Positions 16,965 through 27,098 of a stretch of 64,000 nucleotides of DNA are shown here, piece after piece (position 1 is the first letter of the stretch; each line of letters opens with the position of its first letter). The stretch spans positions 620,001 to 684,000 of the forward strand of contig NZ_CP102630.1 in NCBI RefSeq assembly GCF_024721605.1, read 5' to 3'. The notes under the pieces were generated by a model. That model saw only the letters and a program-made list of their open reading frames with translations. It was not told where the DNA came from and did no database searches. This DNA is from Sphingomicrobium flavum (lineage in GTDB: Bacteria > Pseudomonadota > Alphaproteobacteria > Sphingomonadales > Sphingomonadaceae). The position numbers were made by a program, and so were the translations under genes.

Positions 16965-17869
16965 GCGGGATTGCGGGTGCGCCGTTCGATCGTTGCCTGA
17001 TCGAGCACGGCCATCCGCACTGCGACACCCATTTCGACTTGTGCGCGTATGAGGGAGCGGTCGCTATCGGCGATCGCTCCTTCGATTTCCACGCCCCGGT
17101 TCATCGGGCCCGGATGCATCACCACCGCTTGGGGTGACGCCATGGCCAGCCGCTCTTCAGTCAGCCCATAAGCGTTGAGATATTCGCCCGGACGGTCGCC
17201 CAGATCGCCGCTGAGACGTTCGCGCTGGATGCGCAGCATCATGACCACGTCGGCGCCGTCGAGCGCATGGTCGATGCCGTCGGGCCCGTCATAGGCGTCG
17301 GGCATCAATGGCTTGGGACCGGCCAGCGTGACATGGGCGCCAAGGCGGCGCAGCAGCTTTTCGGTCGAATTGGCGACGCGGCTGTGGCGGATATCGCCGC
17401 AGATGGCGACCTTCAGCCCCTCGATACGGCCGAAATGGCGGCGGATGGTGGCGACATCGAGCAGCCCTTGCGTGGGATGTTCGCCCGCGCCGTCGCCGGC
17501 ATTGACCACGGGGCAGTTCATCCAGCCCGCCACGTCGCGCGGCGCCCCCGGCTGGGGATGGCGCAACACCAGCACATCGGGTCGCATCGCATCGATGGTG
17601 AAGGCGGTGTCCATCAGGCTTTCGCCTTTGGAGACCGAACTGATCTCGACCGGCAGGTTGGTAACCATCGCGCCGAGCCGCCGCGCGGCGATGTCGAACG
17701 ACAACAAGGTGCGCGTGGAATTTTCGAAGAAAGCGGTGACGACGTTGAGCCCGGCGAGCCGGTCGTCCGACTTGCGCAACTGGCGGTTGAACTGGAACCA
17801 GTTTTCCGAGGCATCGAGGAGATAGGTGAGCTGTTCGTCCGACAGGTCGGTGGTCGAGATAAGGTCCAT
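16961..17869 (-). CDS. pyrB: PyrB, aspartate carbamoyltransferase catalytic subunit
   Basis: PyrB joins carbamoyl phosphate and aspartate in the first committed step of pyrimidine synthesis. The 302-residue protein has the carbamoyl-phosphate signature FENSTRT near residue 50, SKGES, and HPGPMNRG. Start ATG 17869 gives the expected MDLISTTDLSDEQL. No pyrC is adjacent here. The stop overlaps that of the converging SPOR lipoprotein gene at CTAG 16961-16964. ruvX ends 10 bases upstream, so pyrB is probably the last gene of a three-gene minus-strand unit. Confidence 0.96.
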   Translation of the reverse strand: MDLISTTDLSDEQLTYLLDASENWFQFNRQLRKSDDRLAGLNVVTAFFENSTRTLLSFDIAARRLGAMVTNLPVEISSVSKGESLMDTAFTIDAMRPDVLVLRHPQPGAPRDVAGWMNCPVVNAGDGAGEHPTQGLLDVATIRRHFGRIEGLKVAICGDIRHSRVANSTEKLLRRLGAHVTLAGPKPLMPDAYDGPDGIDHALDGADVVMMLRIQRERLSGDLGDRPGEYLNAYGLTEERLAMASPQAVVMHPGPMNRGVEIEGAIADSDRSLIRAQVEMGVAVRMAVLDQATIERRTRNPA

Positions 17870-17879
17870 GCGGGGCTGC

Positions 17880-18350
17880 CTAGCTGTCCGGAGTGAGATT
17901 GACCAGCGCGTCGATCGCGCCCTGGAGGATATGCGCCGCAGCCATCGCATCGACCTTTTCGGCGCGCTTGGCGCGGCTGACATCGGCATCGATCATCGCA
18001 CGCTCGACCGCCGTGGTGGACCAGCGCTCATCCCATAGCAGGACGGGCAAGCCCAAAGGCGCAAGGTTGCGGGCGAAGGCGCGGGTCGATTGTGTGCGCG
18101 GGCTGTCGCTACCGTCCATGTTGAGCGGCAGGCCGATGACGAGCCCGACAATTCCATTGGCTTCGACAAAGGCGGTGAGGGCGGCCAAATCTTTCTGGAA
18201 CTTGGTGCGCCTGATCGTTTCGGCAGGCCCGGCAAAGGCCCAGCCCGCATCGCAGGTGGCCAGCCCGATGGTCTTGGTGCCGACATCGAGCCCGGCAAGG
18301 CGGCCCGACTGGACTTCGATCAGGAATTCGGCCGGCGAGGCGAGGATCAT
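17880..18350 (-). CDS. ruvX: RuvX/YqgF, RNase H-fold Holliday-junction resolvase homologue
   Basis: YqgF proteins have an RNase H-like fold; the family is linked to Holliday-junction resolution and 16S rRNA 5'-end maturation. The 156-residue sequence contains [41 protein letters not shown] and [12 protein letters not shown] with the expected acidic residues. The start [10 protein letters not shown] at 18350 is fixed by ATGA overlap with the upstream hydrolase stop; a Met at 18362 is upstream but lies inside that gene. Confidence 0.93.
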   Translation of the reverse strand: MILASPAEFLIEVQSGRLAGLDVGTKTIGLATCDAGWAFAGPAETIRRTKFQKDLAALTAFVEANGIVGLVIGLPLNMDGSDSPRTQSTRAFARNLAPLGLPVLLWDERWSTTAVERAMIDADVSRAKRAEKVDAMAAAHILQGAIDALVNLTPDS

Positions 18351-19468
18351 GGGCGGCCCCAATAAGCGGCGTGGCGCGCCGCCAAGTCGCTGCGGATATT
18401 GCCCCAGAACAGCGCATAATCATAAGCGTGGTAGTTGTTGCCGGGCAGGACATAGGGTCCCATGTCGGGCACCTCGCCATCGATCAGCAGCAGGCCGTTG
18501 GTGCAGCGCGCCGACAGCCCGGTCGGCTCCAGCCTGGCGGTGGCGAAATCTTTATCGGGGATGAGCGAGAGCGCCGCGCCCGATGCGCCGTCGATGGCGG
18601 TGGGGTTGGTGCAGGCCAGCCGCTCGCGCTGGCGGGGCTGGCCGGCATAGCCCTGGCTGCCGACCCAGCTGCCCAGTACCAGATCGGGTTTGGCGGGCTC
18701 GGCAAAGGTCAGCCAGGTTTTGATGCAGCCTGTTTCGTCGGCGCTGGCGCAAAGGCCAAGGCCCGTCGCAGGCAGGTCGGCTTCGGTGTCGATCGCCCAG
18801 CCGATGAGATAGGCCGCGACCAGCCGGTCGCCGAAATCGGGCTTATGCTCTGCCAGCAGGCGCAGCAGGTGGAGCGAGCCCTGGCTGTGCCCGGCGATGA
18901 CGATGGGACCTTCGGGATTATCTGCCATGAACTGGTCGAACGCATCGACCACATCGCCATAAGCGACGTCGAGCGCGCGCAGCGCGTCCTCCTCGCGGCT
19001 GAGGAAGGCACCGAAGGCGGCCTGGCGATAGCGCGGCGCCCAGATCACGCCATGATCGGCAAAGGCGCTGGCCTGGCTGCGCAGAAACAGCTCGGTGCGA
19101 TATTGGTTCTGCCCCTCCAGCTCGACTGGCGCATTCCAGCGGTCACGCTGAAGATAGGTGGTGGGGTGGACGTAGAAGACGGCGGCGGGCTGGAGCGGAT
19201 CGCTCGCTTCCTGCTCATCGACCTCGGTCGGGGCCTCCTCCTCTTCGGGTCGCCAGTCGACCAGCCGCGCGGGAAGGCCGGGCCGCACCAGCCAATTGTC
19301 GAGATTTTCATAGCGGCCTTCGGGCGCAGCCTCGGGCTCGACAAATTCGACCGTGGGCATGGACTGGCTGGCCAGCACCTTGTCGCCAAACTGGAAGATG
19401 GCAAAAGCCCCCGCCACGACCAGCAGCGTGAGGAACAGGATGACATAGAGAAATCGACGTGCGCACAT
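18347..19468 (-). CDS. DUF3089-like alpha/beta-hydrolase with N-terminal membrane anchor
   Basis: This 373-residue protein starts [20 protein letters not shown], a single hydrophobic anchor or uncleaved signal, and continues into an alpha/beta-hydrolase with FYVHPTTY and the nucleophile elbow GHSQGS. The YVHPTTY-GHSQGS pair is what I recognise as DUF3089, whose members are predicted lipase/esterase-like enzymes of unknown substrate. The domain is periplasm-facing if the anchor is read correctly. The start at 19468 is the only Met in front of the hydrophobic segment; further upstream the frame shadows gatC. It heads the unit with ruvX and pyrB. Confidence 0.8.
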   Translation of the reverse strand: MCARRFLYVILFLTLLVVAGAFAIFQFGDKVLASQSMPTVEFVEPEAAPEGRYENLDNWLVRPGLPARLVDWRPEEEEAPTEVDEQEASDPLQPAAVFYVHPTTYLQRDRWNAPVELEGQNQYRTELFLRSQASAFADHGVIWAPRYRQAAFGAFLSREEDALRALDVAYGDVVDAFDQFMADNPEGPIVIAGHSQGSLHLLRLLAEHKPDFGDRLVAAYLIGWAIDTEADLPATGLGLCASADETGCIKTWLTFAEPAKPDLVLGSWVGSQGYAGQPRQRERLACTNPTAIDGASGAALSLIPDKDFATARLEPTGLSARCTNGLLLIDGEVPDMGPYVLPGNNYHAYDYALFWGNIRSDLAARHAAYWGRP

Positions 19469-19546
19469 GGTGGCTGCGCCTAGCCGAGCGCAACTTGCTG
19501 CGCAACGCGCTTGAAGGGCAGGGCGGGGGCTGCTAGCCGCGCTGCC

Positions 19547-19849
19547 ATGTCCGTAACAATAGATGACGTGCGCCATATCGCGAATCTGGCGCGGATCGAG
19601 ATGAGCGACCAGCAGGCTGAAAAGCTGCTGCCAGAGCTCAACAATATTCTGGGCTGGGTTGAACAGCTGGGCGAGGTCGATACCGACGGTGTCGAGCCGC
19701 TGACCGCTGTCATCGACCAGCAGCTGCGCCTGCGCGATGATGTCGTCGATGCTGATCCGCTCACTGGCGGCGGCGTGCGGGACAAGGTGCTCAGCAACGC
19801 GCCCGACGCGCAGCACGGCTTCTTCGCCGTTCCGAAAGTGATCGAATAG
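19547..19849 (+). CDS. gatC: GatC, glutamyl/aspartyl-tRNA amidotransferase subunit C
   Basis: GatC stabilises GatA within the GatCAB complex, which converts misacylated Glu-tRNA(Gln) or Asp-tRNA(Asn) to the amide. The 100-residue protein has the usual opening [17 protein letters not shown] and the [11 protein letters not shown] helix. The start MSVTID follows the family; an upstream Met at 19511 would add an Ala/Arg-rich stretch. The stop overlaps the GTG start of gatA by one base. Confidence 0.95.
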   Translation: MSVTIDDVRHIANLARIEMSDQQAEKLLPELNNILGWVEQLGEVDTDGVEPLTAVIDQQLRLRDDVVDADPLTGGGVRDKVLSNAPDAQHGFFAVPKVIE

Positions 19850-21324
19850 TGAGCCTGACTGAAAAGACCATTGCGCAGCTGCGCGACGGCTTTCGCGCCG
19901 GTGACTTTTCCGCGCGCGAGATTGCCGAAGACTATAACGCCGCGGTCGAGGAAGCCGATGGCCTCAACGCCTATCTGGTGAAGACGCCCGAACTGGCGCT
20001 GGAGGCCGCCGATGCCGCCGACAATGCGCGCGGGGATGGCTCGCTGAAGCCGCTGTCCGGCATCCCGCTGGGCATGAAGGACCTGTTCGCGACCGAAGGC
20101 GTGCTGACCAGCGCGGGCTCCAAGATGCTCGGCAATTTCAAGCCGCCTTATGAAAGTACTGTCTCGGCCAATCTGAAGGCTGCCGGTGCGGGCATGCTGG
20201 GCAAATTGAATATGGACGAATTCGCCATGGGCTCGTCGAACGAGACCTGCGCGCATGGCAATGTCATTTCGCCCTGGCGGCGCGAAGGCAGCAATGCCGC
20301 GTTGACGCCGGGTGGTTCCTCGGGTGGTTCGGCAGCGGCCGTGTCGGCGCGCATCGCCCCTGGGGCAACGGGGACCGATACGGGCGGTTCGATCCGCCAG
20401 CCTGCCGCCTTTACCGGCATCAGCGGGATCAAGCCGACTTATGGCCGCTGCTCGCGCTGGGGCATCGTCAGTTTTGCTTCCTCGCTCGACCAGGCGGGAC
20501 CGATGGCGCGGACGGTGCGCGACTGCGCGATCATGCTGGAAGCCATGTGCGGTTTCGATCCCAAGGATTCGACCTCGCTCGATGTCGATGTGCCGCAGTG
20601 GGAAGCCAATCTTTCGGGCGATCTTCGCGGCAAGAAGGTGGGGATTCCCAAGGAATATCGCATCGACGGCACGCCCGAGGACATCAACCGACTGTGGGAC
20701 CAGGGCGTCGAATGGCTGCGCGATGCCGGCGCCGAGCCGGTGGAAATCTCGCTGCCGCATTCGAAATATGCGCTGCCGACCTATTACATCATCGCGCCCG
20801 CCGAAGCCTCGTCCAACCTCGCCCGTTATGACGGCGTGCGTTACGGGTTGCGCGACGTGGTGGAAGGCGGCGGCTTGCATGACATGTACAAGGCCACCCG
20901 CGCCGACGGCTTTGGCGATGAAGTGAAGCGCCGCATCATGATCGGCACCTATGTGCTGAGCGCGGGCTATTATGACGCTTACTTTACCAAGGCGCAGAAG
21001 GTGCGCAGCCTGATCAAGCAGGATTTCCGCAAGGCCTTCGAGCAGTGCGACATGATCCTGACCCCGACCGCACCGAGCGCCGCCTTCGGCCTTGGCGAAA
21101 AATCGGACGATCCGATCGCCATGTATTTGAACGACGTGTTCGCGGTGCCCGCATCGCTCGCCGGCCTGCCCGCGATGAGCGTGCCCGGCGGCACCGATAG
21201 CGACGGCCTGCCGCTCGGCCTGCACCTGATCGGCAACGAGCTCGACGAACAGACCGTCCTCAACGCAGGCCTCGCCATCGAGGAGCGCGCCCCGACCATC
21301 GAACTGCCGGAGAAGTGGTGGTGA
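19849..21324 (+). CDS. gatA: GatA, amidotransferase subunit A (GTG start)
   Basis: GatA is the amidase subunit that releases ammonia from glutamine for tRNA-dependent amidation. The 491-residue sequence carries the amidase-signature triad region: K in [10 protein letters not shown], the Gly/Ser-rich [11 protein letters not shown], and [12 protein letters not shown] with the nucleophilic serine. The start is GTG 19849, whose first base is the last base of the gatC TAG. The length is normal. Confidence 0.97.
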   Translation: MSLTEKTIAQLRDGFRAGDFSAREIAEDYNAAVEEADGLNAYLVKTPELALEAADAADNARGDGSLKPLSGIPLGMKDLFATEGVLTSAGSKMLGNFKPPYESTVSANLKAAGAGMLGKLNMDEFAMGSSNETCAHGNVISPWRREGSNAALTPGGSSGGSAAAVSARIAPGATGTDTGGSIRQPAAFTGISGIKPTYGRCSRWGIVSFASSLDQAGPMARTVRDCAIMLEAMCGFDPKDSTSLDVDVPQWEANLSGDLRGKKVGIPKEYRIDGTPEDINRLWDQGVEWLRDAGAEPVEISLPHSKYALPTYYIIAPAEASSNLARYDGVRYGLRDVVEGGGLHDMYKATRADGFGDEVKRRIMIGTYVLSAGYYDAYFTKAQKVRSLIKQDFRKAFEQCDMILTPTAPSAAFGLGEKSDDPIAMYLNDVFAVPASLAGLPAMSVPGGTDSDGLPLGLHLIGNELDEQTVLNAGLAIEERAPTIELPEKWW

Positions 21325-22787
21325 GCGACTATCGTATCAAAGGCGAAACCGGGGACTGGGAGGTCGTGATCGGCCTTGAGGTCCATGCGCAGGTCACGTC
21401 CAACGCCAAGCTGTTTTCGGGTGCCGCCACTGCCTTCGGCGCAGAGCCGAATACGCAGGTATCGCTCGTCGATGCGGCGATGCCCGGCATGCTGCCGGTG
21501 CCCAACCGCGAATGCATCCGCCAGGCGGTGCGCACCGGCATGGCGATCGAGGCGGAGATCAACAAATATTCGCGCTTCGACCGCAAGAATTATTTCTATG
21601 CCGATCTGCCGCAGGGCTACCAGATTTCGCAGCTTTACCACCCCATTGTGGGCGAGGGCGAAATCGTCGTGTCGCCGGACGAAAAGAACCCCGACCAGAC
21701 CAAGACCATCGGGGTCGAGCGCATCCATGTTGAGCAGGATGCGGGCAAGTTGATGCATGATCAGCATCCCACCATGTCCTATGTCGATCTCAATCGTTCG
21801 GGCGTGGCGCTGATGGAGATCGTGTCCAAGCCCGACATGCGCTCGCCCGCCGAAGCGGCGGCCTATGTGCGCAAGCTGCGCTCCATCCTGCGCTATGTCG
21901 GTTCGTGCGACGGCAATATGGAAGAAGGTTCGATGCGCGCTGACGTCAACGTCTCGGTGCGCAAGCCCGGCGCTGAATTCGGTACGCGGACGGAAACGAA
22001 GAACGTCAATAGCGTTCGCTTCATCCAGCAGGTCATCGAATATGAGGCCAAGCGCCAGGTGAAGGCCTTGGAAGCGGGTGAGGAAGTGGTGCAGGAAACG
22101 CGCCTCTTCAACCCGGACAAGGGGATCACCAAGCCGCTCCGGTCCAAGGAAGATGCGCATGATTATCGCTACTTCCCCGATCCCGACCTGTTGCCGGTAA
22201 TTCTCGACGAAGAATTCCTCGCCGAGTGCCGCGCCAGCCTGCCCGAACTGCCCGATGCCAAGCGTGCGCGCTACGAGAGCCTCGGCATTTCGGCCTATAA
22301 TGCTGCGGTGCTGACCGCCGAGGTGGAAAATGCCGCCTGGTTCGACCGGCTGCTGGATGCCGGCGCGGAAGCTGTCGGTGCGTCCAACTGGGCCAATTCG
22401 GTGCTGCCGGGCGTCCTGAACGCCAAGGAAGTTCACTTTTCCGATCCGCGCAACACGCCCGAGGCTTCGGCCGAAATCCTCTCCATGGTCGACAAGGGGG
22501 AAATCTCCAAGGGCCAGGCCAAGGAAGTCATGGAGCTCTATCTCGACGAAGGCGGCAGCCCCGCCGATATCGTCGAGAAGAAGGGCATGAAGCAGACGTC
22601 GGACACCGGCGCGATCGAGGCCAAGATTGACGAAGTGCTTAGCTCCAATGCAGACAAGGTGGCGGAATATAAGGGCGGCAAGGAGGCCTTGTTCGGATTC
22701 TTCGTGGGTCAGACCATGAAGGCGATGCAGGGCAAGGCCAATCCGCAGGTCGTCAACCAGATTCTGCGGAGCAAGCTGGACGGATAG
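21321..22787 (+). CDS. gatB: GatB, amidotransferase subunit B
   Basis: GatB activates the tRNA-bound Glu or Asp with ATP and accepts ammonia channelled from GatA. Expected motifs are visible: [12 protein letters not shown] near the start, [15 protein letters not shown], and [16 protein letters not shown], with the C-terminal YqeY-like tRNA-binding helices at the end. Three tandem GTG codons (21315, 21318, 21321) could start it. GTG 21321 overlaps the gatA stop as GTGA and lies 8 bases from GGAG (21309-21312), so I prefer it; the other two add only valines. Confidence 0.96.
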   Translation: MSDYRIKGETGDWEVVIGLEVHAQVTSNAKLFSGAATAFGAEPNTQVSLVDAAMPGMLPVPNRECIRQAVRTGMAIEAEINKYSRFDRKNYFYADLPQGYQISQLYHPIVGEGEIVVSPDEKNPDQTKTIGVERIHVEQDAGKLMHDQHPTMSYVDLNRSGVALMEIVSKPDMRSPAEAAAYVRKLRSILRYVGSCDGNMEEGSMRADVNVSVRKPGAEFGTRTETKNVNSVRFIQQVIEYEAKRQVKALEAGEEVVQETRLFNPDKGITKPLRSKEDAHDYRYFPDPDLLPVILDEEFLAECRASLPELPDAKRARYESLGISAYNAAVLTAEVENAAWFDRLLDAGAEAVGASNWANSVLPGVLNAKEVHFSDPRNTPEASAEILSMVDKGEISKGQAKEVMELYLDEGGSPADIVEKKGMKQTSDTGAIEAKIDEVLSSNADKVAEYKGGKEALFGFFVGQTMKAMQGKANPQVVNQILRSKLDG

Positions 22788-22802
22788 ATTGGGAGAGTGA
22801 TG

Positions 22803-24419
22803 ATGCGGGTACTTACGGCGCTGCTGGCGGCCACCTCAATGGCGGCTGCAAGCCCTGCCAGCGCGCAGGCGGCGGACCAGCCCGACCTCATCATCACCCT
22901 CTCGGTCGACCAATTATCGTCCGATCTTTACGCCGAATATGCGCCCTATTTTGGCGGCGGGATGAAGCGGATCGGGCAGGGGACGACCTTCATCAACGGC
23001 CACCAGGCGCAGATGGCGACCGAAACCTGTCCCGGCCATTCGACCCTGCTGACGGGCAGCTATCCCGCGCGCACAGGCATCATCGCCAATGGCTGGCTCG
23101 ATCTCGATCTGGGGCGCGCCAACAAGCAGGTCTATTGCGCCGAGGACGTCAATGCGACTCTGGCCGAAGGCGAACGCTACCGCGTGTCCGCCACCCATCT
23201 GCTGGTGCCGACCCTGGGCGAGCGGATGAAGGCCGCCAATCCGGCCAGCCGCAATGTTGCGGTGGCGGGAAAGGACCGCAGCGCCGTGATGATGGGCGGG
23301 CAAAAGCCCGACCAGCGCTGGTTCTGGACCAGCAAGGGCTGGACCACCGATGTCGATAGCGAGGTGCCCGCTGCCGTGCGCGCCGCGACGCAGACCACGC
23401 TCGACCTCGTCAGGAAGGGCGCGCCTGCGCTGACCTATCCCAATTATTGCGCAGCCAAGTCGCGCGCGATTGCCATCAAGGGCGGCGATCAGGTCGTCGG
23501 CAACGGGCGCCTCGAAATCGCGCCCGGCAACATGCGCAATTTTCAGGCATCGCCCGCTTATGATGGTGCGGTGTTGGCGCTGGCGGCGGCGCTGATCCAG
23601 GAAATGGGCCTGGGCAAGGGCGATGCCACCGACCTCATCTCGATCGGATTGAGCGCGACCGATTATGTCGGTCACAGCTATGGCGATAATGGCGGCGAAA
23701 TGTGCCTGCAAATGTTCGGCCTCGACCAGAATCTCGATGGCTTCTTCCGCGCGCTTGATGGTTGGGGCATCGATTATGCGGTGGTGCTGAGCTCGGACCA
23801 TGGCGTCATGGACGTGCCCGAACGGCTCAAGGAAAAGGGCGTGGCACAGGCGCAATGGCTCGATCCTTCGCTGTCGAGCGAGCAGATCGGCGCCAAGGTG
23901 GCCAATGCACTGGGCCTTGCCGGCACCATCATTTCGGGCAGCGCGCCGGGCGATGTGCATCTTAACCCGCAAATCCCTGAGAACCTGCGGGGCAAAGTGC
24001 TGAAGGCCGCCAAGAAGGCCTATGAAAAGCATCCGCAGGTCGAGGCAGTCTTCACCAGCGAAGAATTGGCCGCCTTGCCCATCCCGGGCGGCGACCCGAC
24101 CGCCTGGACGCTGGCGCAGCGTGCGCGCGCATCCTTCCATGTCGACCGGTCGGGCGATCTGGTGGTAATCGCCAAGCAATATGTCCAGCCGATCGACGAT
24201 CCGGGCATGGGTTATGTCGCCACCCATGGCAGCCCGTGGGACTATGACCGCCGGGTGCCGATCATCTTCTGGCGCCCGGGCGGCATGGGCAATGTGCGCC
24301 CCGATGCCGTTTCCACCGTCGACATCATGCCGACGCTTGCGGCGCAGATCGGACTGGCAGTCGAGGGCGAAATCGATGGCAAATGCCTGAGCGGCGTGCC
24401 GGGCATTTCTTGCAACTAG
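22803..24419 (+). CDS. PhoK/SPAP-like alkaline phosphatase (NPP superfamily), secreted
   Basis: Secreted phosphomonoesterases of this type use a threonine nucleophile and two zinc ions to release phosphate from organic esters. This 538-residue protein has a signal peptide ending near ASAQA, metal ligand D in LSVDQL, the nucleophile motif TCPGHST (Thr near 75), SATDYVGHSYG, SSDHGVMD and THGSPWDYDRRVPI, which together match the zinc-site layout of Sphingomonas SPAP/PhoK. GTG 22797 and ATGs 22800 and 22803 are possible starts; 22803 is 7 bases from GGAG. Exact substrate range (phosphomonoester or diester) is not shown by the sequence. Confidence 0.85.
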   Translation: MRVLTALLAATSMAAASPASAQAADQPDLIITLSVDQLSSDLYAEYAPYFGGGMKRIGQGTTFINGHQAQMATETCPGHSTLLTGSYPARTGIIANGWLDLDLGRANKQVYCAEDVNATLAEGERYRVSATHLLVPTLGERMKAANPASRNVAVAGKDRSAVMMGGQKPDQRWFWTSKGWTTDVDSEVPAAVRAATQTTLDLVRKGAPALTYPNYCAAKSRAIAIKGGDQVVGNGRLEIAPGNMRNFQASPAYDGAVLALAAALIQEMGLGKGDATDLISIGLSATDYVGHSYGDNGGEMCLQMFGLDQNLDGFFRALDGWGIDYAVVLSSDHGVMDVPERLKEKGVAQAQWLDPSLSSEQIGAKVANALGLAGTIISGSAPGDVHLNPQIPENLRGKVLKAAKKAYEKHPQVEAVFTSEELAALPIPGGDPTAWTLAQRARASFHVDRSGDLVVIAKQYVQPIDDPGMGYVATHGSPWDYDRRVPIIFWRPGGMGNVRPDAVSTVDIMPTLAAQIGLAVEGEIDGKCLSGVPGISCN

Positions 24420-24478
24420 CCTTTTGCTAAATATCGGCTAGGATGCACACGGTCCTCCGCTTTTAAGGAGAGCGTATA

Positions 24479-25255
24479 ATGCGCCGGCTGTGTATCGCGC
24501 TGATGATGATGCTGACCCTGTCAGCCTGTGTTTCCACGCGCCAATTCGCTGATCTGGAATTCGCCCCGCCCGAGGGTGAGTTCAGCCTGCTGGTCATGCG
24601 TCCCGACATCAATGTGGGCCAGGTGTCGACCGGCGGGATGGTGACCCCCAACGCCGAATGGACCGAAGCGGCCACCAGCCATGTCCTTGCTGCCCTGATG
24701 GAGCAGCAGTCGGCGCGCGGTGGCAAGGTCGATGTGCTCGATAAGCGCGATGGCCTCACCGGTATCGACGCGCAGCAGATCGCCGATCTGGAGCGCTTGC
24801 ACGGCGCGGTCGGCAACTCGATCGTGCTGCACCATTATTATCGCGCGCGGTTGCCCAACAAGCGCGGCATGGGGCTCGATTTCACGCTGGGCGAAAATGC
24901 CGTCCGGCTGGGGCAGGCGACCGGCTATGACTATGCGCTCTTCCTCTATGCCGAAGATCGCATCGTCGGTGACGGACGCAAGGCGCTGCAGGTGCTGGGC
25001 ATTGCCGGTTGCTTCATTGGTTTTTGCGCCCCCAATATCGGCGGCGGCGGGCAATTGGCCTATGCCAGCCTGGTCGATCTCAATTCGGGCGAAGTGGTCT
25101 GGTTCAACCTGCTGCAGACCGGCAGCCAGGTCGCCGGCATCAAGTTTGGCGACATCCGCACCGAAGAAGGCGCCGAACAGATGGTCGAGCGGCTGCTGGG
25201 ACGGATGAAACCCGGCAAGGCCGTGCGCGAGCGCATGAAGGAGGAGGCGAAATGA
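24479..25255 (+). CDS. Lipoprotein of unknown function, first gene of an M48 protease operon
   Basis: The 258-residue product has a lipoprotein signal (MRRLCIALMMMLTLSAC, lipobox LSAC). I do not recognise the family. The mature part mixes beta-like and helical segments, and a GIAGCFIGFCAPNIGGGGQ stretch near 178-196 resembles a small hydrophobic hairpin with two cysteines. A clear ribosome site (AAGGAGAG, from 24464) precedes the ATG. Its stop overlaps the start of the metalloprotease gene as ATGA, so it is likely made together with that enzyme, perhaps as an envelope partner. Confidence 0.72.
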   Translation: MRRLCIALMMMLTLSACVSTRQFADLEFAPPEGEFSLLVMRPDINVGQVSTGGMVTPNAEWTEAATSHVLAALMEQQSARGGKVDVLDKRDGLTGIDAQQIADLERLHGAVGNSIVLHHYYRARLPNKRGMGLDFTLGENAVRLGQATGYDYALFLYAEDRIVGDGRKALQVLGIAGCFIGFCAPNIGGGGQLAYASLVDLNSGEVVWFNLLQTGSQVAGIKFGDIRTEEGAEQMVERLLGRMKPGKAVRERMKEEAK

Positions 25256-26475
25256 TGATCGATCGTCGCCAGCTCCTGAAAACCGGCGCGGCAGCCGGCA
25301 TCGGCGTGGCGCTCACCGGCGCTGCGGCTGCGCCCACCGATCCTGCCGAAATGGTGCCGCTGGTCACCCCCGGCTACACCCCCACCGATGCCGACGAAGT
25401 CGCCATGTGGAAGGAGATGGAGCGGGTCGAGGAGGAGATTGCAGGCTCCAACCTGCTGGTGCAGGACGAAGCGCTCAATGATTATCTGCGCGGCCTGATC
25501 GAGACCGTCGGCGGGCCGGCGGCCAAGGACATGCGCATCTATCTGGCGCGCGTACCCGAATTCAACGCGATGATGTTTCCGACCGGTTTCACGGTCTTCT
25601 TTTCGGGCCTGCTTTTGCGCATGCGCAATGAGGCGCAGCTGGCCGGCGTCGTCGCGCATGAAAGCGCGCATTTCCTGCGCAAGCACCAGATCCGCCAATG
25701 GCGCAGCGTCAAGAAGAAGGCGGATATCTTCGCGGTCCTCGCCATGGGCGCGGGTGCGGTGGGCGGCGCGACCGGCAATTATATGGGCGACATCCTGCAG
25801 CTGGGGCGGCTTGCGACGATGATTTCGATCATGTCCTACGGTCGCGGCCTCGAACAGGAAGCCGATGCGATGGGCGCACGCCTGTTGGCGGAGAATGGCT
25901 ATGACCCGATGGCGATGCCCGAGACATGGCAGCAATTGATTGCCGAACTGGATTCGTCTGCCGAATATCGCGGCCGCCGCCGCCAGCGGCGCTTTGCCCT
26001 GTTCGCCACGCATCCCAGCCCCGAACGACGCATGAAGGACCTGACCTGGACCGCGCAGCAACTACGCCAGCCTGGCGGCAACTATGATGTCCACCGCGAG
26101 CGGTACGACGCCGCGCTGGGCGAGGCGCGGACCTGGATGCTGGACGATCAGGTCAAGCTCAACGATCCGGGCGCCAGCCAGTTCGTGGTTGAAACGCTGG
26201 CGCGCGACGGATGGACCGGTCCGCTGCGCTTCAGCGAGGCGGAAATCTGGCGATTGCGCGGACGCGATGGCGATTTCGAACGCGCCGCGCGCGGCTATGC
26301 CACCGCCGTGCTTTACGAAGATGTCCCGCCCGAAGCCTGGCGCTGGCACGGCATCGCGCTCAACCGCGAGGGCCGCAATGTTGAGGCGCGCGTGGCGCTC
26401 GCCCGCTATCTTGAACTGGCGCCCGATGCGCCCGACGCGGAAATGATCCGCGCCATGGCCGGAGGCATGTCATGA
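25252..26475 (+). CDS. M48-family metalloprotease with Tat-like signal and C-terminal repeats
   Basis: This 407-residue protein begins MMIDRRQLLKTGAAAGIG, a twin-arginine-like signal (RRxxLK) followed by a hydrophobic stretch. The zinc site is the HESAH form of HExxH near residue 139, with the third ligand in EQEADAMGARLL near 202, and THPSPERR downstream as in BepA/YfgC-type proteases. The C-terminal 130 residues look like TPR helices, again as in BepA. BepA relatives monitor assembly of outer-membrane proteins; such a role here is an inference. It overlaps its neighbours by ATGA at both ends. Start ATG 25252 has GGAGGAGG just upstream. Confidence 0.88.
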   Translation: MMIDRRQLLKTGAAAGIGVALTGAAAAPTDPAEMVPLVTPGYTPTDADEVAMWKEMERVEEEIAGSNLLVQDEALNDYLRGLIETVGGPAAKDMRIYLARVPEFNAMMFPTGFTVFFSGLLLRMRNEAQLAGVVAHESAHFLRKHQIRQWRSVKKKADIFAVLAMGAGAVGGATGNYMGDILQLGRLATMISIMSYGRGLEQEADAMGARLLAENGYDPMAMPETWQQLIAELDSSAEYRGRRRQRRFALFATHPSPERRMKDLTWTAQQLRQPGGNYDVHRERYDAALGEARTWMLDDQVKLNDPGASQFVVETLARDGWTGPLRFSEAEIWRLRGRDGDFERAARGYATAVLYEDVPPEAWRWHGIALNREGRNVEARVALARYLELAPDAPDAEMIRAMAGGMS

Positions 26476-27098
26476 AGCGTCACCTGATTTCGATCATCGC
26501 CGCCAGCCTTGTCCTGTCGGCCTGCGCCGGTGGTGCGGGCGGGCTGGGGAGCAATTTGTTCCGCCTCGCCGAAGCGCAGCGCGAAGTGAAGGTCGGCAAT
26601 AACGATATGGCGGTGACCCCGCCGCGCGACTGGAACCGCCTGCGCACCCAGCGCCTGTTTACCGATATCCGCGCGGTCGAGGATTGGACCTATAATGGCC
26701 CTTATCTCGATACGCTGAGCTTCGTGTCAGGGCTGAAGGACGGCAAGTCGATCGTCTATCAGCGCAAGCGCGATATCCGCCAGGTGCCGATCTTCGATGC
26801 GCGGATGACCGCGCCCGAAATCGCGGCGATGCTGGAAAGCTATTATCGTACGCGGGGCGGGACGCTGCAGTTCGAGCAGACGGGGCTGAAGCCGCGTGAA
26901 CTGATGGGCTATCCGGGCTTCCAATATGATTTCGAATATCTGTCGGGCGATGAATTGTGGCGGCGCGGCAGGGCGGTGGGCGCGGTGATCGACACCCGCC
27001 TCTACCTCATCCTCGTCGATGGCACGCGCCAGCATTATTTCGACGAGGTGCTGCCCGATTTCGAGGCGATCGTCGCTAGCGCGCGGCTGGTCGGCTAG
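26472..27098 (+). CDS. Lipoprotein of unknown function, third gene of the M48 operon
   Basis: The 208-residue product carries a lipoprotein signal (MKRHLISIIAASLVLSAC, lipobox LSAC). I do not recognise the family. The mature part has a TPPRDWNRL motif near 50 and an acidic/aromatic beta-rich body. Its start overlaps the protease stop as ATGA, so translation is coupled. Two lipoproteins bracketing an M48 protease suggests an envelope complex. Confidence 0.75.
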   Translation: MKRHLISIIAASLVLSACAGGAGGLGSNLFRLAEAQREVKVGNNDMAVTPPRDWNRLRTQRLFTDIRAVEDWTYNGPYLDTLSFVSGLKDGKSIVYQRKRDIRQVPIFDARMTAPEIAAMLESYYRTRGGTLQFEQTGLKPRELMGYPGFQYDFEYLSGDELWRRGRAVGAVIDTRLYLILVDGTRQHYFDEVLPDFEAIVASARLVG

